The notes: generated by a model from the letters alone, not told the origin. A stretch of DNA of 64,000 nt from Chloroflexota bacterium (GCA_023430545.1 JAEZAF010000255.1:62001-126000), one strand, 5' to 3'; shown: positions 17,533 to 26,200, counted from the first letter of the stretch. Made by a program: numbers and translations.

Positions 17533-17765
17533 CTATTCTGCTGCAATCCGGTTAAGTGATCGAATACTCAGGTTCAAAATTGGCTTGTTGCTGCTGCTGC
17601 TGCCGCACAAAAAAAATGTGCTGCTGCAATTCTGTGCTGCAACAAGGCGGGACATCTGGGGAAGCGTGCTGTTAAGGTGCAGGAGTCTTCTAGTGTAGCA
17701 CAGGTGTTCGAGTAGTGCGGTTAGAGTTTTCAAATGTTGTACATGCAGGCTGCAAGGTGCGGGGC
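17533..17765. repeat. GCTGC-rich intergenic segment with inverted repeats
   Basis: No convincing gene lies here. The segment holds a (GCT)n-like run at about 17588-17602, further GCTGCTGC and GCTGC copies up to 17641, and an A-rich loop flanked by GCACA/TGTGC. An enclosing inverted repeat pairs CTTGTTGC (17584-17591) with GCAACAAG (17638-17645). Small open frames across it are compositionally biased by the repeats and have no SD. Confidence 0.6.
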
Positions 17766-17798
17766 AAACAAAAAGCGCTGGAATGTGTCCAGCGCTTT
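17766..17798 (-). terminator. Rho-independent terminator of mnmA operon
   Basis: A 10-bp perfect stem (17772-17781 with 17789-17798, 7-nt loop). On the minus strand it is followed by TTTTTGTTTG. It lies about 50 bp beyond the mnmA stop. Confidence 0.85.
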
Positions 17799-17821
17799 GG
17801 TTTTGATCAGCGTGCTTAGGA

Positions 17822-17846
17822 TGCTTGCTGCTTGCTGCTTGCTGCT
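17822..17846. repeat. Short 7-bp tandem repeat TGCTTGC
   Basis: Three exact copies of TGCTTGC (17822-17842) followed by a partial copy, ending 4 bp from the mnmA stop codon. It shares the GCTGC-type vocabulary of the region at 17483-17645, though the unit length differs. Confidence 0.8.
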
Positions 17847-17850
17847 TCAG

Positions 17851-19008
17851 TTAAAGGCTGATCTGCACGTTGGTTCCGGTTGTTTCTTCCTGAAGCGGCT
17901 CACGTTCCGGTGACCGTTCGATGATGCCGCAGCCGAGGCAGATGTCTCCATCATAGATCACCGCGCCCTGTCCGGGGGTAATATCACGCAGAGGCTCTTC
18001 AAACCGGATATGCACGCGGGCATCCGGCAGGGGGGTGACCTGTGCGGGAACTGGCCGTGCCTTATAGCGGATTTTGACCTCGGCGTTGAAAGGCTCGGTG
18101 GGGTGATCTGTATTCACCCAACTCATACGATGGGCAGTCAGTTCGTCACTGCCGAGTTCGCCCAGTGTGCCGACAATCAGCGCGTTACGATACGGGTTGG
18201 TGGCAATCACATACAGCGGCTTGGAGTAGCTGATGTTCAGCCCCTTGCGCTGACCGATGGTATAGTTCGCCAGCCCATGATGCTTTCCGAGAACCTGACC
18301 ATTCTTCAGGACAATTGGCCCCGGTCGGACGGTGTCTGGCGCGTATTCGCCGAGAAAGCGGCGATAGTCCCCGTCGCCGAGGAAGCATAAATCCTGACTA
18401 TCCTTCTTGCTGGCGGTTGGCAGGCCGAAACGCGCCGCAATCTCGCGGACTTCGCTCTTGGGATAGCCGCCGATAGGAAACAGGGTATGGGCCAGATGCT
18501 CCTGCTGGAGAACGCTGAGGACATAGCTCTGATCCTTGCCCTCGTCCAGTCCCTTGCGGAGGGTATAGGTGCCATCTGCTTCGTGCATGACACGGGCATA
18601 ATGGCCGGTTGCCAGATAATCGGCGTCCAGAGCCATTGCGTTCTGGAATAACCAATTGAAACGGATATGGCGGTTACACTCGATACAGGGATTGGGTGTG
18701 AGCGCCTGCCGATGCTGGTCGATGAAATATTCCACAATGGTACTGCGGAAGACGTCTTTGGTATCCAGCACGTAAAACGGAATGCCGAGTTTATCCGCAA
18801 TCCGACGAGCATCATTCATCTGGTCGGGTGTACAGCAGCGGTTATGGGTGGAGCAGGTTGCGCCATCGGAGACTGTCTCTTCTGACCACAGGCGCATCAT
18901 CATGCCGATGACTTCATAGCCCTGTTCGACCAGCAGCGCCGCTGCGACTGAACTATCGACGCCGCCGCTCATCGCGACAACGACCCGCCCCTTATTTTCT
19001 GTTGACAT
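17851..19008 (-). CDS. mnmA: tRNA-specific 2-thiouridylase MnmA
   Basis: MnmA installs sulfur at U34 of tRNA-Lys, -Glu and -Gln, taking persulfide sulfur from a cysteine desulfurase. The 385-residue protein has the N-terminal PP-loop MSGGVDSSVAA (13-23) and the catalytic Cys108 in NPCIECNRH. The second catalytic Cys208 lies in KDSQDLCFLG. The central TIGQRKGL motif and the C-terminal beta-barrel are also present. Length and motifs are typical. It lies 30 bp downstream of the desulfurase gene in the same operon, matching the sulfur-relay chemistry. The T-rich terminator at 17766-17798 ends the unit. Confidence 0.97.
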   Translation of the reverse strand: MSTENKGRVVVAMSGGVDSSVAAALLVEQGYEVIGMMMRLWSEETVSDGATCSTHNRCCTPDQMNDARRIADKLGIPFYVLDTKDVFRSTIVEYFIDQHRQALTPNPCIECNRHIRFNWLFQNAMALDADYLATGHYARVMHEADGTYTLRKGLDEGKDQSYVLSVLQQEHLAHTLFPIGGYPKSEVREIAARFGLPTASKKDSQDLCFLGDGDYRRFLGEYAPDTVRPGPIVLKNGQVLGKHHGLANYTIGQRKGLNISYSKPLYVIATNPYRNALIVGTLGELGSDELTAHRMSWVNTDHPTEPFNAEVKIRYKARPVPAQVTPLPDARVHIRFEEPLRDITPGQGAVIYDGDICLGCGIIERSPEREPLQEETTGTNVQISL

Positions 19009-19038
19009 ACTGCGGGCTTACCTTGCTATCAGATAAAC

Positions 19039-20223
19039 TTACGAATGCGCAAAAGTGCGGCTGAGCCTGCGGAGTTTTTCTACCACGGCGGTGACAGTTT
19101 CCACGGCATACCCGATGTCGTCGAGCGTCGTTTGCAGGCCGACTGTGAGGCGCAGACTGCCGACGGCCAGTTCTGGCGGATAACCCATCGCAAGCAGGAC
19201 TCCAGACGGTTCGGGATTTCCAGTCTTACATGCCGAACCACCGCTGGCTGCGATTCCCTTCATGTCGAGATGCATGAGCAGCTTGGCGCTGTCCACACCG
19301 GCGAATACGAAGCTGGCATGAGAGGGGAGGCGGTTTTCAGGGTGACCGGTCAGCGCTGCATCCGGGATACCGGACAAAATGCCGTCGATCAGGGTGTCAC
19401 GCTTCTGCTGATAATGGGCATTGCGTGCTTCACGTTCGGTGTAAGCCAATTCGAGCGCTTTTGCCATGCCGACGATCCCCGGTGTGTTATGCGTCCCCGC
19501 GCGGCGTCCGCTTTCATGGCTGCCGCCGGTCTGGGCGGAAAGTAACTCAACACCTTTACGCAGGTACAATGCGCCTACACCCTTCGGGCCGTAAAACTTA
19601 TGGGCGGAAATGCTCATCAGATCGACGCCGAGTCCCTGGACATCGAGTGAGAGCTGTCCGACGGCCTGTACTGCATCGGTATGGAAGAAAAACCCTCGTT
19701 CGCGGGCCATATGCGCAAGCTGTGGAATGGCTGCGATAGTGCCGACTTCGTTATTGGCATAGACGATGCTGGCGATGCTGGTCTCCGCACGACAGGCGGC
19801 CGCGAAATCGTCAACATCAATACTGGCGGTGCGGTCTACGGGCAGAATGGTTGCTTCGAATCCCATTTCATCGGCAAGCTGTTTGACTGTGTTGCTCACG
19901 GCGCTGTGCTCGATAGGGGTGCTGATCAGATGATGCGCACCGCGCAGCTTTTTACCGGCCCATGCTGCACCCCGCACGGCCATGTTATCACTCTCTGAAC
20001 CCCCGCTGGTGAAGACGATCTCCGAGGCGGTGCAGTTCAGAATACGTGCGATGCTGTCGCGTGCATCTTCAACCGCCTGTTCTGCTTTGCGTCCGAAACT
20101 GTGGCTTGAGGATGAATTGCCGTAAACCTCAGTGAAGTAAGGCAGCATGGCTTCGACGACACGCGGGTCGGTCGGCGTGCTGGCGGAGTGGTCAAGATAG
20201 ACGGTGCGGTGGGTTGATGTCAT
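19039..20223 (-). CDS. Cysteine desulfurase (IscS/NifS family)
   Basis: A PLP enzyme that converts cysteine to alanine and a protein-bound persulfide. The 394-residue protein shows YLDHSASTP at the N-terminus and GGSESDN in the cofactor-phosphate loop. His105 lies in TPIEHSAV, Lys209 forms the Schiff base in SISAHKFYGPKG, and the persulfide-forming Cys332 is in GGSACKTG. I chose ATG 20223, preceded by AAAGGA eight nt upstream; the frame extends further upstream but that extension looks noncoding. The short loop at Cys332 is of the IscS/NifS group rather than SufS. With mnmA directly downstream, its main job may be tRNA thiolation. No iscU or scaffold gene is nearby. Confidence 0.94.
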   Translation of the reverse strand: MTSTHRTVYLDHSASTPTDPRVVEAMLPYFTEVYGNSSSSHSFGRKAEQAVEDARDSIARILNCTASEIVFTSGGSESDNMAVRGAAWAGKKLRGAHHLISTPIEHSAVSNTVKQLADEMGFEATILPVDRTASIDVDDFAAACRAETSIASIVYANNEVGTIAAIPQLAHMARERGFFFHTDAVQAVGQLSLDVQGLGVDLMSISAHKFYGPKGVGALYLRKGVELLSAQTGGSHESGRRAGTHNTPGIVGMAKALELAYTEREARNAHYQQKRDTLIDGILSGIPDAALTGHPENRLPSHASFVFAGVDSAKLLMHLDMKGIAASGGSACKTGNPEPSGVLLAMGYPPELAVGSLRLTVGLQTTLDDIGYAVETVTAVVEKLRRLSRTFAHS

Positions 20224-20397
20224 GGGATGTCCTTTGCCTTTATCACATTTTAATGGTCGGCGCGGGTGATGTCGATGGCACTTCTGCCAGTGAGTCACTG
20301 GCTTATAAACCCTCTATGTCTCATATCCGAACGAATATGGTGAAACCGCGATGTGTGTCCCGGGCTATCTGTCACAGGGTATCGGTTACACTATCTC

Positions 20398-20426
20398 TTG
20401 TGAAGGTCTTACCGAAGGGCTATAGT
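20398..20426 (+). promoter_or_regulatory. Putative promoter of eno
   Basis: TTGTGA (20398-20403) and TATAGT (20421-20426) separated by exactly 17 bp. This would give a leader of roughly 32 nt with the strong SD AAAAGGAGA (20451-20459) before the ATG at 20466. Confidence 0.7.
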
Positions 20427-20465
20427 AAAGGTCATTACCGTTTTTAATACAAAAGGAGACCGATT

Positions 20466-21761
20466 ATGGCGCTCATTGAGAATATTCACGCTCGCGAAGT
20501 GCTTGACTCACGTGGAAACCCGACGGTTGAAGTTGAAGTGCTGCTGGATGACGGTGCTTTTGGCCGCGCTATCGTCCCGAGTGGGGCTTCAACCGGTGAA
20601 CATGAAGCGCTGGAACTGCGGGATGGGGATAAATCCCGTTATGGTGGGAAGGGTGTGCTGAAGGCGGTCGAGGCTGTCAACGAGACACTGGCTTCTGAGC
20701 TGACTGGCTTTGATGCTGCCGATCAGAAGCTGATCGATGAGACGATGATCGATCTGGATGGCACACCGACCAAGCGCAATCTCGGCGCGAATGCCATTCT
20801 TGGTGTTTCGATGGCGGTGGCACGTGCATCCGCCGAAAGCGCCGGACTGCCGCTGTACGCCTATCTGGGCGGCATTCATGCCCATGTGCTTCCTGTGCCG
20901 ATGATGAATATCATGAACGGTGGCAAGCACGCGGAAGGCAGCACTGACTTTCAGGAGTTTATGGTGATGCCGGTCGGGGCAGACTCCTTCCGGGAAGGAC
21001 TGCGCTGGGGCGTGGAAATCTATCAGGCGCTGAAGAACGTGCTGCATAAGCGAGGCTATTCGACCACGGTCGGTGATGAAGGCGGTTTTGCGCCCAGCCT
21101 TGGCTCCAATGAAGGCGCGCTCGAAGTTATCATGGAAGCGATCGAGCAGGCCGGTTACCGCGCGGGCGAGCAGGTCTTTATCGCACTGGACCCGGCTACG
21201 TCTGAAATCTATCAGAACGGCAATTATGTGCTGGCGACTGAAGGCAAGACCCTGACTGGCGAGCAGATGGTCGATTTCTGGGCGGATTGGGTGGAACGCT
21301 ACCCGATTATCTCGATTGAAGACGGTCTTGCGGAAAATGACTGGGAAAACTGGTCCCGCCTGGTGCAGCGCGTTGGCGATCGCGTCCAGATCGTTGGCGA
21401 TGACCTGCTGGTGACTAATCCGGAGCGCGTACTGCGTGCAATCAAGGAGAAGGCCGCTAACTCGCTGCTGTTCAAGGTCAATCAGATCGGTACCCTGACC
21501 GAAGCGCTGGCAGCCGCACAGATCAGCCAGCGTCATGGGTGGACGGTCGTCACCAGCCATCGCAGCGGTGAAACCGAAGACAGCACGATCGCGGATCTGG
21601 CAGTGGCGATGAACGCCGGACAGATCAAGACTGGGGCCCCGGCTCGCTCGGACCGTGTCGCGAAGTTCAACCAGCTTCTGCGCATTGAGGAACAGCTTGG
21701 TGATGCAGCGCGTTATGCTGGTCGCAGCGCCTTCACAAACCTGTCAATGGATGTTGAGTAA
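20466..21761 (+). CDS. eno: Enolase
   Basis: Enolase converts 2-phosphoglycerate to phosphoenolpyruvate in glycolysis. The 431-residue protein has the normal length and signature segments. These are AREVLDSRGNPTVEVEV at the N-terminus, VPSGASTGEHEA (mobile loop), MMNIMNGGKHA, the Mg2+ ligands in ALDPA, ISIEDGLAENDW and DDLLVTNP, the catalytic Lys in LLFKVNQIGT, and SHRSGETEDS near the C-terminus. It is monocistronic by appearance, with a good promoter and SD, and a tRNA gene follows. The catalytic residues look intact. Confidence 0.98.
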   Translation: MALIENIHAREVLDSRGNPTVEVEVLLDDGAFGRAIVPSGASTGEHEALELRDGDKSRYGGKGVLKAVEAVNETLASELTGFDAADQKLIDETMIDLDGTPTKRNLGANAILGVSMAVARASAESAGLPLYAYLGGIHAHVLPVPMMNIMNGGKHAEGSTDFQEFMVMPVGADSFREGLRWGVEIYQALKNVLHKRGYSTTVGDEGGFAPSLGSNEGALEVIMEAIEQAGYRAGEQVFIALDPATSEIYQNGNYVLATEGKTLTGEQMVDFWADWVERYPIISIEDGLAENDWENWSRLVQRVGDRVQIVGDDLLVTNPERVLRAIKEKAANSLLFKVNQIGTLTEALAAAQISQRHGWTVVTSHRSGETEDSTIADLAVAMNAGQIKTGAPARSDRVAKFNQLLRIEEQLGDAARYAGRSAFTNLSMDVE

Positions 21762-21779
21762 TTGAATAAAAGCTTGTCC

Positions 21780-21808
21780 TTGAGTCACGGGGGAATTGCT
21801 ATTAAAAT
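21780..21808 (+). promoter_or_regulatory. Putative promoter of tRNA-Arg
   Basis: TTGAGT (21780-21785) and TAAAAT (21803-21808), spacer 17 bp, 14 bp upstream of the mature tRNA 5' end. Confidence 0.5.
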
Positions 21809-21822
21809 GGACGACAGTGTGC

Positions 21823-21895
21823 CTCCCCGTGGCCCAATGGATAAGGCAACCGCCTTCTAAGCGGGAGATTGCAGGTTCGAGTCCTGCCGGGGGGA
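21823..21895 (+). tRNA. tRNA-Arg (anticodon UCU)
   Basis: A cloverleaf of 73 nt folds by eye. The 7-bp acceptor is 21823-21829 with 21888-21894 (one U-G pair). The D arm has GG and A20, the Arg identity base. The anticodon loop CTTCTAA gives UCU, which reads AGA. The 5-nt variable loop and the T arm GCAGG-TTCGAGT-CCTGC are standard. The discriminator is A21895. CCA is not encoded (ACCT follows), so it must be added post-transcriptionally. The top anticodon-stem pair is A-G, a mild irregularity, and pair 1-72 is C-G rather than G-C. Confidence 0.92.
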
Positions 21896-21908
21896 CCTGA
21901 TACTCCAG

Positions 21909-21940
21909 AAAGAACCAGCCGCTGCGCTGGTTCTTTTTGT
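21909..21940 (+). terminator. Rho-independent terminator after tRNA-Arg
   Basis: An 11-bp perfect stem (21909-21919 with 21926-21936, 6-nt loop) whose 3' arm runs into TTTTTG. Confidence 0.9.
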
Positions 21941-21986
21941 TCTCTGCAAACTGTCTCATGGTCCTATGAGACTTATTCCAGAACAT

Positions 21987-22014
21987 TTGCGAATTCGACC
22001 TCTGTGACTATAAT
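21987..22014 (+). promoter_or_regulatory. Putative promoter of the Fe3+-type ABC transporter
   Basis: TTGCGA (21987-21992) and a perfect TATAAT (22009-22014), spacer 16 bp. The leader of about 47 nt contains AT-rich TTAAG-type repeats before the SD AAGGAGAG. Confidence 0.6.
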
Positions 22015-22068
22015 TAACCGATTGTTAAGCTCTTAAAGCATAGTTAAACTTTTTAAGGAGAGTTTTGT

Positions 22069-23256
22069 ATGTTCCGAAAGACAGTTCTGTTTGCTCTGCT
22101 TACCTCACTGATGCTGCTTGTTGCTCCGCTGTCTGCGCAGGAAGAAACCCTGACCGTTCTTTGTACTCCACAGGAAGACTGGTGTCAGGCCATTACCCAG
22201 GCGTTCGAGGCGGAAACGGGTATCGCGACATCGTATGTGCGTCTTTCATCCGGTGAAGCGCTGGCCCGTATTCGTGCCAGTGCTGAAGATCCCGAATTCT
22301 CGGTGTGGTGGGGCGGTCCGGCGGATGCCTATATCGCTGCCGCTGAAGAAGGCCTGATCGAATCCTATGAGTCACCGCTGGCCGGGGAACTGGATCAGCG
22401 TTATGTCTCCGAAGATTACACATGGTATGGCGTCTATGTGGGTGCGACTGGCTTCTGCTCGAATGTCCAGCTTTTAGAAGAAATGGGCCTTGAAGCGCCG
22501 ACCTCGTGGGAAGATCTGCTGAATCCTGAGCTTCAGGGATTGGTTGCGATGGCACATCCGGCGACGTCTGGTACTGCCTTTACTGCCTTCTGGACGGTGA
22601 TCACACTCGAAGCCGATAAACTCGAGTATCCCGATGGCAAGCCTGATGCTGCGGATGCTGTCGATGCGACAGATGAGGCCGCCGCTACCGAAGAAGCTGA
22701 TGCAACCGAAGAAGCCGACGCCGAAGTCGTCGAAGGGACGGGGCTGGGCTATAACGAAGATGGTACACCGACTCAGGAAGCTATCGACAATGCGTTTGCC
22801 TATTTCGCACAGCTCAACAACAACATCCTTCAGTACACCCGCTCTGGTCTGGCTTCCGGCCCGATGGCAGGTCGCGGCGAAATTGCCGTTGCCGTGATCT
22901 TCTCGCATGACTGCGTGAAGTTCCAGGTCGAGGGTTTCGAAGGCGTGCTGACCACGACCTTCCCGGAAGAAGGCACTGGCTTTGAAATTGGTGGTGTTGG
23001 CGTTCTGGCGAATGGCCCCGAACCCGAAGCCGCCCGACTGTTCCTCGATTTCGCGCTGAGCGTTGAAGGCCAGTCTACGGCACAGCAGGTGAACGCCTTC
23101 CAGATCCCAACCAATCCGCAGACACCTATCTCGGAACTGGCCGTTGACCTCACACAGCTTAATCTGATCGATTACAACTTCCTGGCTGCGGGCGCACTCC
23201 GCACCGAGTTGGTCGAGCGCTTCGATACCGAAATCGCACCTCAGCCAGTCGAATAA
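22069..23256 (+). CDS. ABC transporter periplasmic-type binding protein (Fe3+/extracellular solute-binding family 1)
   Basis: A 395-residue exported receptor with a signal peptide cleaved after LSA (about residue 23). There is no lipobox cysteine, so it may be free or held otherwise. The motifs VLCTPQEDWCQAITQAFE, VWWGGPADAYIAAAEEGL and YTWYGVYVGATGF fit the FbpA/AfuA-like iron-binding group; GxGE-type anion loops are not clear. An acidic Ala/Glu/Asp-rich stretch at residues 192-223 interrupts the fold and looks like a species-level insertion. The permease and ATPase follow in the same direction. A strong hairpin after the gene probably sets its higher expression. Confidence 0.88.
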   Translation: MFRKTVLFALLTSLMLLVAPLSAQEETLTVLCTPQEDWCQAITQAFEAETGIATSYVRLSSGEALARIRASAEDPEFSVWWGGPADAYIAAAEEGLIESYESPLAGELDQRYVSEDYTWYGVYVGATGFCSNVQLLEEMGLEAPTSWEDLLNPELQGLVAMAHPATSGTAFTAFWTVITLEADKLEYPDGKPDAADAVDATDEAAATEEADATEEADAEVVEGTGLGYNEDGTPTQEAIDNAFAYFAQLNNNILQYTRSGLASGPMAGRGEIAVAVIFSHDCVKFQVEGFEGVLTTTFPEEGTGFEIGGVGVLANGPEPEAARLFLDFALSVEGQSTAQQVNAFQIPTNPQTPISELAVDLTQLNLIDYNFLAAGALRTELVERFDTEIAPQPVE

Positions 23257-23289
23257 CCGCTGCTGTTTTGCTGTAAATGTCAGATTCCC

Positions 23290-23320
23290 GATACGCCTCT
23301 TGACTTACAAGGGGCGTATC
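23290..23320 (+). promoter_or_regulatory. Intercistronic hairpin between binding protein and permease genes
   Basis: A 13-bp stem with one T-G wobble (23290-23302 with 23308-23320, loop ACTTA), followed by TTCAT rather than a long T tract. It sits 34 bp after the binding-protein stop. Its position suits partial termination or 3'-end protection, so that more receptor than membrane subunit is made. Confidence 0.7.
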
Positions 23321-23344
23321 TTCATATAGGTGAAGGAGTGTTTG

Positions 23345-25093
23345 TTGAATTTCGTCAATCGTTCTTCTGGCGAACTCCGACGCATCGGTCAGGACCCGAT
23401 ACTGGCGGTCAGTCTCGTTCTGGTGGTTCTGTTTGTGGCGATCGCGATTATCTACCCGATTTCAGCGATGATCGGTGAAAGTGTATCCGCAAAGGGGCTT
23501 CCGCTTTTCAATCGTTATCTCAGCGAGCCTGTCTACCGGGGAATTATCTGGAATACGCTCCTGTTGGGTGTGACGGTTGGTCTGTTTGGGACTGCCCTGG
23601 GCTTTCTGTTTGCATTTGTTCAGGTGAAGTTGAACGTCCCCTTTAAGCGCTTTATGCATCTGGTGGCGCTGCTGCCGATCATCTCGCCGCCGTTTGCCGT
23701 CGCGACAGCCGTCCTGCTGCTGTTTGGCCGCAACGGGATGATCTCCAGAGGTATCTTTGGGGTTCGTGCTGATATTTATGGGCTGGGTGGGCTGTCATTT
23801 GTCCTGATGCTGTCCCTGTTTACGATTTCCTACCTCAACCTGAAAGGGATGATGCAGGCGCTGGACCCTTCGCTGGAAGAGGCCGCGACCAATATGGGCG
23901 CGAGTAAGTGGCGTGTTTTCCGCACGGTCACATTGCCGATGCTGATGCCGGGTATTCTCAGCTCTTTCCTGCTGCTGTTCGTTGAAGCCATTGCAGACCT
24001 CGGTAACCCGCTGGTGCTGGGCGGCAATTTCGAGGTTCTGGCGACGCGTATTTATGTCTCGGTTATCGGCCTGTATGACACTACGGCGGCGGCGGTGTTC
24101 TCTGTGATTCTGCTGCTGCCAGCGCTGACGGTGTTCGTGATCCAGCGTTACTGGGTGGGCCGGGCCTCGGTGGTCTCCGTGACGGGCAAACCAAGCGGAA
24201 CGCCGCAGCAGATCACGCATCCACTGGTGAAATGGCCGCTGTTTGGGCTGGTGATGGCGTTCTGTATCCTGATTATCATGATTTACATGACGATTTTTGT
24301 GGGCGCGTTTACCCGCGTGCTGGGGGTGAACAATACTTTTACGCTCGACAATTTCAACTTCGTCATTAACGGCTACGGTTCTGAAGCGATGGTGGATACC
24401 ACGCTGTTTTCGATCATTGCGACACCTGTTTCCGGTGTGCTCGGAATTCTGATCGCCTTTCTGGTAGTGCGTAAGGTGTTTCCGGGAAGACAGTTACTGG
24501 ACTTCGCGACGATGCTCGGGATTGCCGTGCCCGGAACGATCATCGGCATCGGGTTTCTGCTGGCCTTTAATACACCAACGGAAATGACGCTGCCGTTCCT
24601 CGGTAATGTCGAAGAACCGTTCAAGATCACGCTGATCCCGAAACTGACCGGCGGACGGGCAGTTTTTGGTGGGGCATTAGCCATCATTATTGTCTATATC
24701 ATCCGCAGTGTACCTGCGGCGCTGCGATCAGGGGTGGGTGCGCTTTCGCAGATTGACCCTGCGATCGAGGAGGCATCAATCAGCCTCGGCGCCGATAATG
24801 CACGCACGTTCCGGCGTATTACACTACCGCTGATTCGACCGGCGTTCCTGTCTGGGCTGATTTATGCCTTTGCACGCTCCATGACCACGATCTCCGCGAT
24901 TGTGTTCCTGACGACACCACAAACACGGATTATGACTCAACAGATTCTGAATGAAACCGAGCAGGGGCGATTTGGAAATGCATTTGCCTACTGTGTGATC
25001 CTGATTGCGATTGTACTCTCTGCAATTGCAGTTCTGTACTTCTTCATCGGTTCTACCAGCGGCGCTGAGCGCACCTTTGAAGGAGGTAATTAA
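23345..25093 (+). CDS. Fe3+-type ABC transporter permease, two fused permease domains (FbpB-like)
   Basis: A 582-residue membrane protein with about twelve helices arranged as two homologous halves. Each half has an EAA loop contacting the ATPase: EEAATNMGASKWRVFRTV around residue 175 and EEASISLGADNARTFRRI around residue 480. This internal duplication is typical of iron(III) and thiamine importers. I chose TTG 23345, which has AAGGAG six nt upstream; the GTG at 23330 would contain that SD in its own coding region. The gene ends one base before the ATPase ATG, so translation is coupled. Confidence 0.93.
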   Translation: MNFVNRSSGELRRIGQDPILAVSLVLVVLFVAIAIIYPISAMIGESVSAKGLPLFNRYLSEPVYRGIIWNTLLLGVTVGLFGTALGFLFAFVQVKLNVPFKRFMHLVALLPIISPPFAVATAVLLLFGRNGMISRGIFGVRADIYGLGGLSFVLMLSLFTISYLNLKGMMQALDPSLEEAATNMGASKWRVFRTVTLPMLMPGILSSFLLLFVEAIADLGNPLVLGGNFEVLATRIYVSVIGLYDTTAAAVFSVILLLPALTVFVIQRYWVGRASVVSVTGKPSGTPQQITHPLVKWPLFGLVMAFCILIIMIYMTIFVGAFTRVLGVNNTFTLDNFNFVINGYGSEAMVDTTLFSIIATPVSGVLGILIAFLVVRKVFPGRQLLDFATMLGIAVPGTIIGIGFLLAFNTPTEMTLPFLGNVEEPFKITLIPKLTGGRAVFGGALAIIIVYIIRSVPAALRSGVGALSQIDPAIEEASISLGADNARTFRRITLPLIRPAFLSGLIYAFARSMTTISAIVFLTTPQTRIMTQQILNETEQGRFGNAFAYCVILIAIVLSAIAVLYFFIGSTSGAERTFEGGN

Positions 25094-26200
25094 ATGGCAT
25101 TCCCTGATAAGCGAACGAATGAAGACGGGCATCTGAATCTCATCGATATCGTCAAGGAATTCAAATCACGTGACGGGCATGGTGTGTTCCGGGCTGTGGA
25201 CAATATCTCGCTCTCGATCCGTGAGGGCGAATTCCTGACACTGCTTGGGCCGTCCGGGTGTGGGAAAACGACCACACTGCGCCTGATCGCCGGGTTTGAG
25301 AACCCTACTTCCGGTAAGATCATCCTCGACGGCCAGAACATCACCGACCAGCCGCCGAATAAGCGTGATATGGCGCTGGTCTTCCAGAGTTATGCGCTGT
25401 TCCCGCATATGAATGTCTTTGACAACATCTCGTATGGCTTACAGATCCGCAAGCTATCGCGTCAGGAAATCACCCGAAAGACAAACGAGGTGATGGCGCA
25501 GGTTGGGCTGGCAAATCTGGGGAAACGTCGGCCAAATGAACTGTCGGGTGGACAACAGCAGCGTGTGGCGCTGGCGCGCTGTCTGGTGATGGAGCCGAAG
25601 GTACTGCTGTTCGATGAGCCACTGAGTAACCTTGATGCCAAGCTGCGTGTGCAGATGCGAAGCGAGATCCTCTCACTCCAGCGCCGGATGAACATCACCG
25701 GAGTGTATGTCACACATGACCAGATCGAAGCCATGGCGCTTTCTGACCGGATTGTCGTGATGAACAAGGGACTGATCGAACAGATCGGTACACCTGACGA
25801 GATTTATCGGCATCCGAAGTCGCACTTTGTAGCGGATTTCATCGGTCAGGCCAATTTTGTGCAGGCGCAGGCTGAACGCGCACCCGCGGGTAAAGCTGCT
25901 GTTGAGCTGTTTGGTAAAACGGTGGAACTTCCGTTTGATGGTGAAATCCTCAATGGCAGTGTTGAAGCGGTAATGCGTCCACAGGCACTGAAACTGGTCG
26001 ATGATTCTTCGCTTGAACAGGCGACCATCCTTCAGGTGATGTATCTGGGTTCGGAGATCGAATATCTGGTTGAGGCTCGAGGCCAGCAGTTCATCGTGAT
26101 CGATAACGACCCGCGCACCAGCCGTATCTTTCCAGTTGGGCAGACAGTGGGCATCGATTTTATCGCTGAAGCCGTGCATCTGCTGCCCGTCAGCCAGTGA
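25094..26200 (+). CDS. Fe3+-type ABC transporter ATP-binding protein
   Basis: A 368-residue ATPase. Walker A is GPSGCGKTT (52-60), the Q-loop is in VFQSYALFPHM, the signature is LSGGQQQRVAL (150-160), Walker B ends FDEP (Asp174, Glu175), and the switch histidine is His208 in THDQIEA. A C-terminal TOBE/MOP-like domain (about 290-368) follows, as in FbpC/PotA/UgpC-type importers. The ATG abuts the permease stop and has a near-perfect SD, AAGGAGGTA. The neighbouring receptor and fused permease make an iron importer most likely; other ligands such as thiamine or phosphonate remain possible. Confidence 0.94.
   Translation: MAFPDKRTNEDGHLNLIDIVKEFKSRDGHGVFRAVDNISLSIREGEFLTLLGPSGCGKTTTLRLIAGFENPTSGKIILDGQNITDQPPNKRDMALVFQSYALFPHMNVFDNISYGLQIRKLSRQEITRKTNEVMAQVGLANLGKRRPNELSGGQQQRVALARCLVMEPKVLLFDEPLSNLDAKLRVQMRSEILSLQRRMNITGVYVTHDQIEAMALSDRIVVMNKGLIEQIGTPDEIYRHPKSHFVADFIGQANFVQAQAERAPAGKAAVELFGKTVELPFDGEILNGSVEAVMRPQALKLVDDSSLEQATILQVMYLGSEIEYLVEARGQQFIVIDNDPRTSRIFPVGQTVGIDFIAEAVHLLPVSQ

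Noticed and set aside
17447..17733. Small open frames over the 17.5-17.7 kb repeats, both strands
   Set aside because: They translate the repeats into Leu/Cys/Ala-rich strings, lack SDs and overlap structured repeat DNA.
17483..17846. CRISPR-like array in the repeat region
   Set aside because: The units are 7-10 bp and contiguous, without unique spacers of regular length, and no cas gene is in the window.
20589..21560. A 323-codon open frame opposite eno
   Set aside because: It mirrors the codon bias of eno, which is certain from its motifs, and has no SD or family match.
22634..22897. Open frame inside the binding-protein gene at the acidic insertion
   Set aside because: It is an out-of-frame reading of the repeat-like insertion. 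The main frame continues normally on both sides.
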